From: Alphaproteobacteria bacterium
GTDB lineage: Bacteria; Pseudomonadota; Alphaproteobacteria; ATCC43930; CGMCC-115725
Assembly: GCA_028866355.1 (NCBI GenBank)
Contig: JAGWIH010000051.1
Span: 1 to 10,541 of the forward strand
Reading direction: 5' to 3'
Length of the DNA stretch: 10,541 nt
This document shows, one piece after another, positions 8,799 through 10,541 of the stretch (positions are counted from its first letter, which is position 1; every line of letters begins with the position of its first letter). The position numbers and the translations under genes were made by a program. Below the pieces are notes generated by a model. That model saw only the letters and a program-made list of their open reading frames with translations. It did not search any database and had not been told where the DNA came from.

Positions 8799-8821
8799 GG
8801 CGATATGATTGCCTTATCGCC
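8799..8821 (+). promoter_or_regulatory. Inverted repeat ahead of the small membrane protein and Nudix genes
   Basis: GGCGATA (8799-8805) and TATCGCC (8815-8821) form a perfect 7-base inverted repeat with a 9-base spacer. AAGGC at 8792-8796, or again at 8797-8801, can instead pair with GCCTT at 8811-8815, so the two foldings exclude each other. It lies 45 bases before the ATG at 8866. It may be an operator, a leader structure or the terminator region of the gene upstream; nothing decides between these. Confidence 0.3.
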
Positions 8822-8865
8822 AAAAACGCCGCATCGCCGGCGTCACCAAGAAACGACGGAAAGTC

Positions 8866-9063
8866 ATGCAAGACGGATTTGCTCTACTCGTGCTGATCGC
8901 GATCGTCGCGGGCGTGTTCTGGCTCGGCTTTCGGCTCGGCTATCGTTACCGCGCAGGCCTTTCGCAGGAACGCCAGAAGAAATACCGCACCTCCAAGGCG
9001 AAGATCGCCGTTGCACACCTCGATCCGGCGGTGGTCGAGCATGAGCCGCAAGCCGGCGGTTGA
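8866..9063 (+). CDS. Small membrane-anchored protein, 65 aa
   Basis: One N-terminal membrane helix (about residues 5-25, ALLVLIAIVAGVFWLGFRLG) is followed by a strongly basic linker (YRYRAGLSQERQKKYRTSKAK) and a short acidic tail. By the positive-inside rule the tail should face the cytoplasm. ATG 8866 is preceded by ACGGAAAG, a usable ribosome binding site; the in-frame TTG at 8809 would add a basic N-terminal stretch and has no such site. The stop codon overlaps the proposed TTG start of the Nudix gene (TTGA), which suggests coupled translation and a shared function. I do not recognise the family. Confidence 0.6.
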   Translation: MQDGFALLVLIAIVAGVFWLGFRLGYRYRAGLSQERQKKYRTSKAKIAVAHLDPAVVEHEPQAGG

Positions 9064-9623
9064 TCACGCCACCCGCGGCGCGGCCATCGCTTTATAGTAG
9101 AACTGACAGCTTGGTCGGCGATGCAGGGGCTTCCCTGCGCCGATCGTTCTCGAGTGTCGATTATCTCATTCGCGCCACCCTGTGGACTGCCTATCGCCTG
9201 TTGCGCGTGTGGTGGTTCATCCGGCGGCCGCAGCGCGACGGCGCGGTTATCGCCGTATGGTTCGGCGAACGCATCCTGATGGTGCGGCATTCCTATCGCA
9301 ACCGCTTGAGCTGGCCCGGCGGCGGCATCAAACCCGGCGAACAGCCAGTCGACGCCGCTCGCCGCGAGCTTGAAGAAGAGCTGGGATTGCTCGTGCCGCC
9401 CGAGTCCCTCGTGTTCCAAGGCGACGTCATGGAGCGTTGGGAGAAACGCTACGATCATGTCCGCATTTTCGAGCTGCGCCTGGCAGCGGAACCAGAGCTG
9501 CACCTCGATGGCCGCGAGGTCATCGCTGCGCGTTTCATGGCGCCGGCGGACGCGTTGGGCCAGCCGCTAGTTCCGTTCGTCGCCGGCTATTTACGGAAAC
9601 ATTTGGCGGGTCCCAGTGGCTGA
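9060..9623 (+). CDS. Nudix hydrolase with hydrophobic N-terminal extension
   Basis: 187 residues from TTG 9060. The Nudix box is complete at residues 88-110: G88, five residues, E94, seven residues, then RELEEELGL. It gives the metal-binding site that hydrolyses a nucleoside diphosphate linked to another group. It is preceded by ILMVRHSYRNRLSWPGG, the usual strand and loop. The substrate cannot be told from the box. Before the domain is an extension of about 57 residues with an aromatic/hydrophobic stretch at 35-55 (YLIRATLWTAYRLLRVWWFI) ending in RRP, perhaps an interfacial or membrane helix. The start is uncertain: no in-frame ATG exists upstream of the domain. TTG 9060 overlaps the previous stop codon, while TTG 9111 would give 170 residues. 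The enzyme assignment is firm, the start is not. Confidence 0.85.
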   Translation: MITPPAARPSLYSRTDSLVGDAGASLRRSFSSVDYLIRATLWTAYRLLRVWWFIRRPQRDGAVIAVWFGERILMVRHSYRNRLSWPGGGIKPGEQPVDAARRELEEELGLLVPPESLVFQGDVMERWEKRYDHVRIFELRLAAEPELHLDGREVIAARFMAPADALGQPLVPFVAGYLRKHLAGPSG

Positions 9624-9719
9624 TCGCCGTTTGCACATGGGCCTATGGCGCGCTGTCGCCTTGCGTTGTGTGGCGTTGGCCGGGAATACTCCGGTACCGC
9701 AACCATAGAAGCCACCGCC

Positions 9720-10541
9720 ATGCTCGGGGTTCGTGACATTCTGAAGCGCGTTGCTGCTGGCGAAGCCACCGCCGAATCCGGAACCCGTTCTTGCCTCGAA
9801 TGCGTCGCCGAGCGTGAGCCCGCCGTCGGCGCTTGGGCTTATATCGATGCCGAGCGCGCAATAGGCGAAGCGCGCCGTCGCGATCAGGCACCAGCCAAGG
9901 GTCCGCTGCACGGCATCGCGGTCGGCATCAAGGACATCTTCGATACCGCCGATATGCCGACGTCTTACGGCTCGCCGATTTATGCCAACCATCGGCCGGC
10001 GGCTGACGCCGCTTGTGTCGCGTTGCTGCGGGCCGCGGGCGCGGTGGCACTCGGTAAGACCGTCACCACCGAATTCGCCATGACGCATCCCGGCAAAACG
10101 CACAATCCGCACAATCCGGCACATACGCCCGGCGGTTCGTCGTCGGGCTCGGCGGCGGCAGTCGCGGCCGGCATGGTGCCGGTGGCGCTCGGCACCCAGA
10201 CGCTCGGCTCGGTGATCCGCCCGGCGGCGTTCTGCGGCGTCGTCGGCTTCAAGCCGAGTTACGGCGCAATCAATCGGGCCGGTGCCAAGCTGCTTTCCGA
10301 ATCGGCCGATACCATCGGCATCTTCGTGCGGGCCGTCGCCGACATTCCGCCCGTGCTTGCGGCCTTCACGGGCGCGCCAATGGACTCGTACGACAAGACG
10401 CTCGACAAGGCGCCCCGCATCGGATTGGTGCGCGGGATCGAATGGGATAAAGCAACGGCGCCCGCGCAAGCGGCGTTCGAAGACGCCGCGCGGCGCTTTG
10501 CCAAAGCCGGCGCCAGCATACGCGATGTCGCAATCGATCCG
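9720..10541 (+). CDS. Amidase-signature family hydrolase, 3' end cut by the window
   Basis: 274 codons are visible with no stop; typical members have 400-500, so roughly half to two thirds is present. The amidase-signature triad is complete: K71 in VGIKDIFDTADMPTSYGSP, the cis-Ser S140 in PGGSSSGSAAA, and the nucleophile S164 in GTQTLGSVIRPAAFCG. The 24-residue spacing between the two serines matches characterised enzymes. The second glycine often seen before the nucleophile (TGGS) is Leu here. The N-terminus (ILKRVAAGEATAES) is the usual family beginning, which supports ATG 9720; AGAAG 8 bases upstream is a weak ribosome binding site. There is no signal peptide, so it is cytoplasmic. The substrate amide is unknown. 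It does not look like GatA, since no gatC or gatB gene is adjacent in view. It lies 96 bases after the Nudix gene on the same strand and may be independent of it. Confidence 0.88.
   Translation, partial: MLGVRDILKRVAAGEATAESGTRSCLECVAEREPAVGAWAYIDAERAIGEARRRDQAPAKGPLHGIAVGIKDIFDTADMPTSYGSPIYANHRPAADAACVALLRAAGAVALGKTVTTEFAMTHPGKTHNPHNPAHTPGGSSSGSAAAVAAGMVPVALGTQTLGSVIRPAAFCGVVGFKPSYGAINRAGAKLLSESADTIGIFVRAVADIPPVLAAFTGAPMDSYDKTLDKAPRIGLVRGIEWDKATAPAQAAFEDAARRFAKAGASIRDVAIDP

Noticed and set aside
8781..9044. An 87-codon frame overlapping the small membrane protein gene
   Set aside because: It has a basic, His/Arg-rich translation without structure. The frame starting at 8866 gives a clean membrane helix and its own ribosome binding site.
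9591..10469. Minus-strand frame of 292 codons at the right end
   Set aside because: It is the shadow of the amidase gene, which has an intact Lys-Ser-Ser triad on the plus strand. The minus-strand translation is Arg-rich with no family motif.

Overview
The window is GC-rich DNA densely packed with genes. Codon use, protein families and a perfect CtrA-type box point to an alphaproteobacterium, most likely of the order Hyphomicrobiales/Rhizobiales (Bradyrhizobiaceae/Xanthobacteraceae-like). This placement is an inference from sequence character, not from a marker gene. I see no tRNA, rRNA, CRISPR array, insertion sequence or phage gene.

Layout, left to right. A perfect CtrA-like box (63-78) stands in front of a small single-span membrane protein gene (117-266, +). 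Convergent with it is an MlaC/Ttg2D/HpnM-type periplasmic lipid-transfer protein (297-962, -), followed by a 66-residue conserved-looking small protein (1131-1331, -). Divergent from that gene is a tight three-gene operon (1514-5014, +): a HAD-UbiA fusion, a DprE1-like FAD oxidase and a DprE2-like short-chain reductase. Together these look like a complete route from PRPP and polyprenyl phosphate to polyprenyl-phospho-D-arabinofuranose, the arabinose donor best known from mycobacteria. The fused HAD domain could supply the phosphatase step that is a separate protein in mycobacteria. The residue matching the mycobacterial DprE1 cysteine attacked by benzothiazinones is alanine here.

After hairpin-rich spacer DNA and a 30-codon membrane mini-gene with a strong ribosome binding site (5150-5242), a membrane histidine kinase (5446-7536) is followed 23 bases later by a periplasmic LivJ-type ligand-binding protein (7560-8741). 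There is no permease, ATPase or response regulator beside them, so a sensing pair is plausible. Next come a small membrane protein (8866-9063), a Nudix hydrolase that overlaps its stop codon (9060-9623), and an amidase-signature enzyme that runs off the right edge (9720-10541).

The most interesting unit is the arabinose-donor operon. No glycosyltransferase or acceptor gene is in view, so the final arabinosylated product (lipopolysaccharide, other glycan, Nod factor, glycoprotein or lipid) cannot be told from this window.
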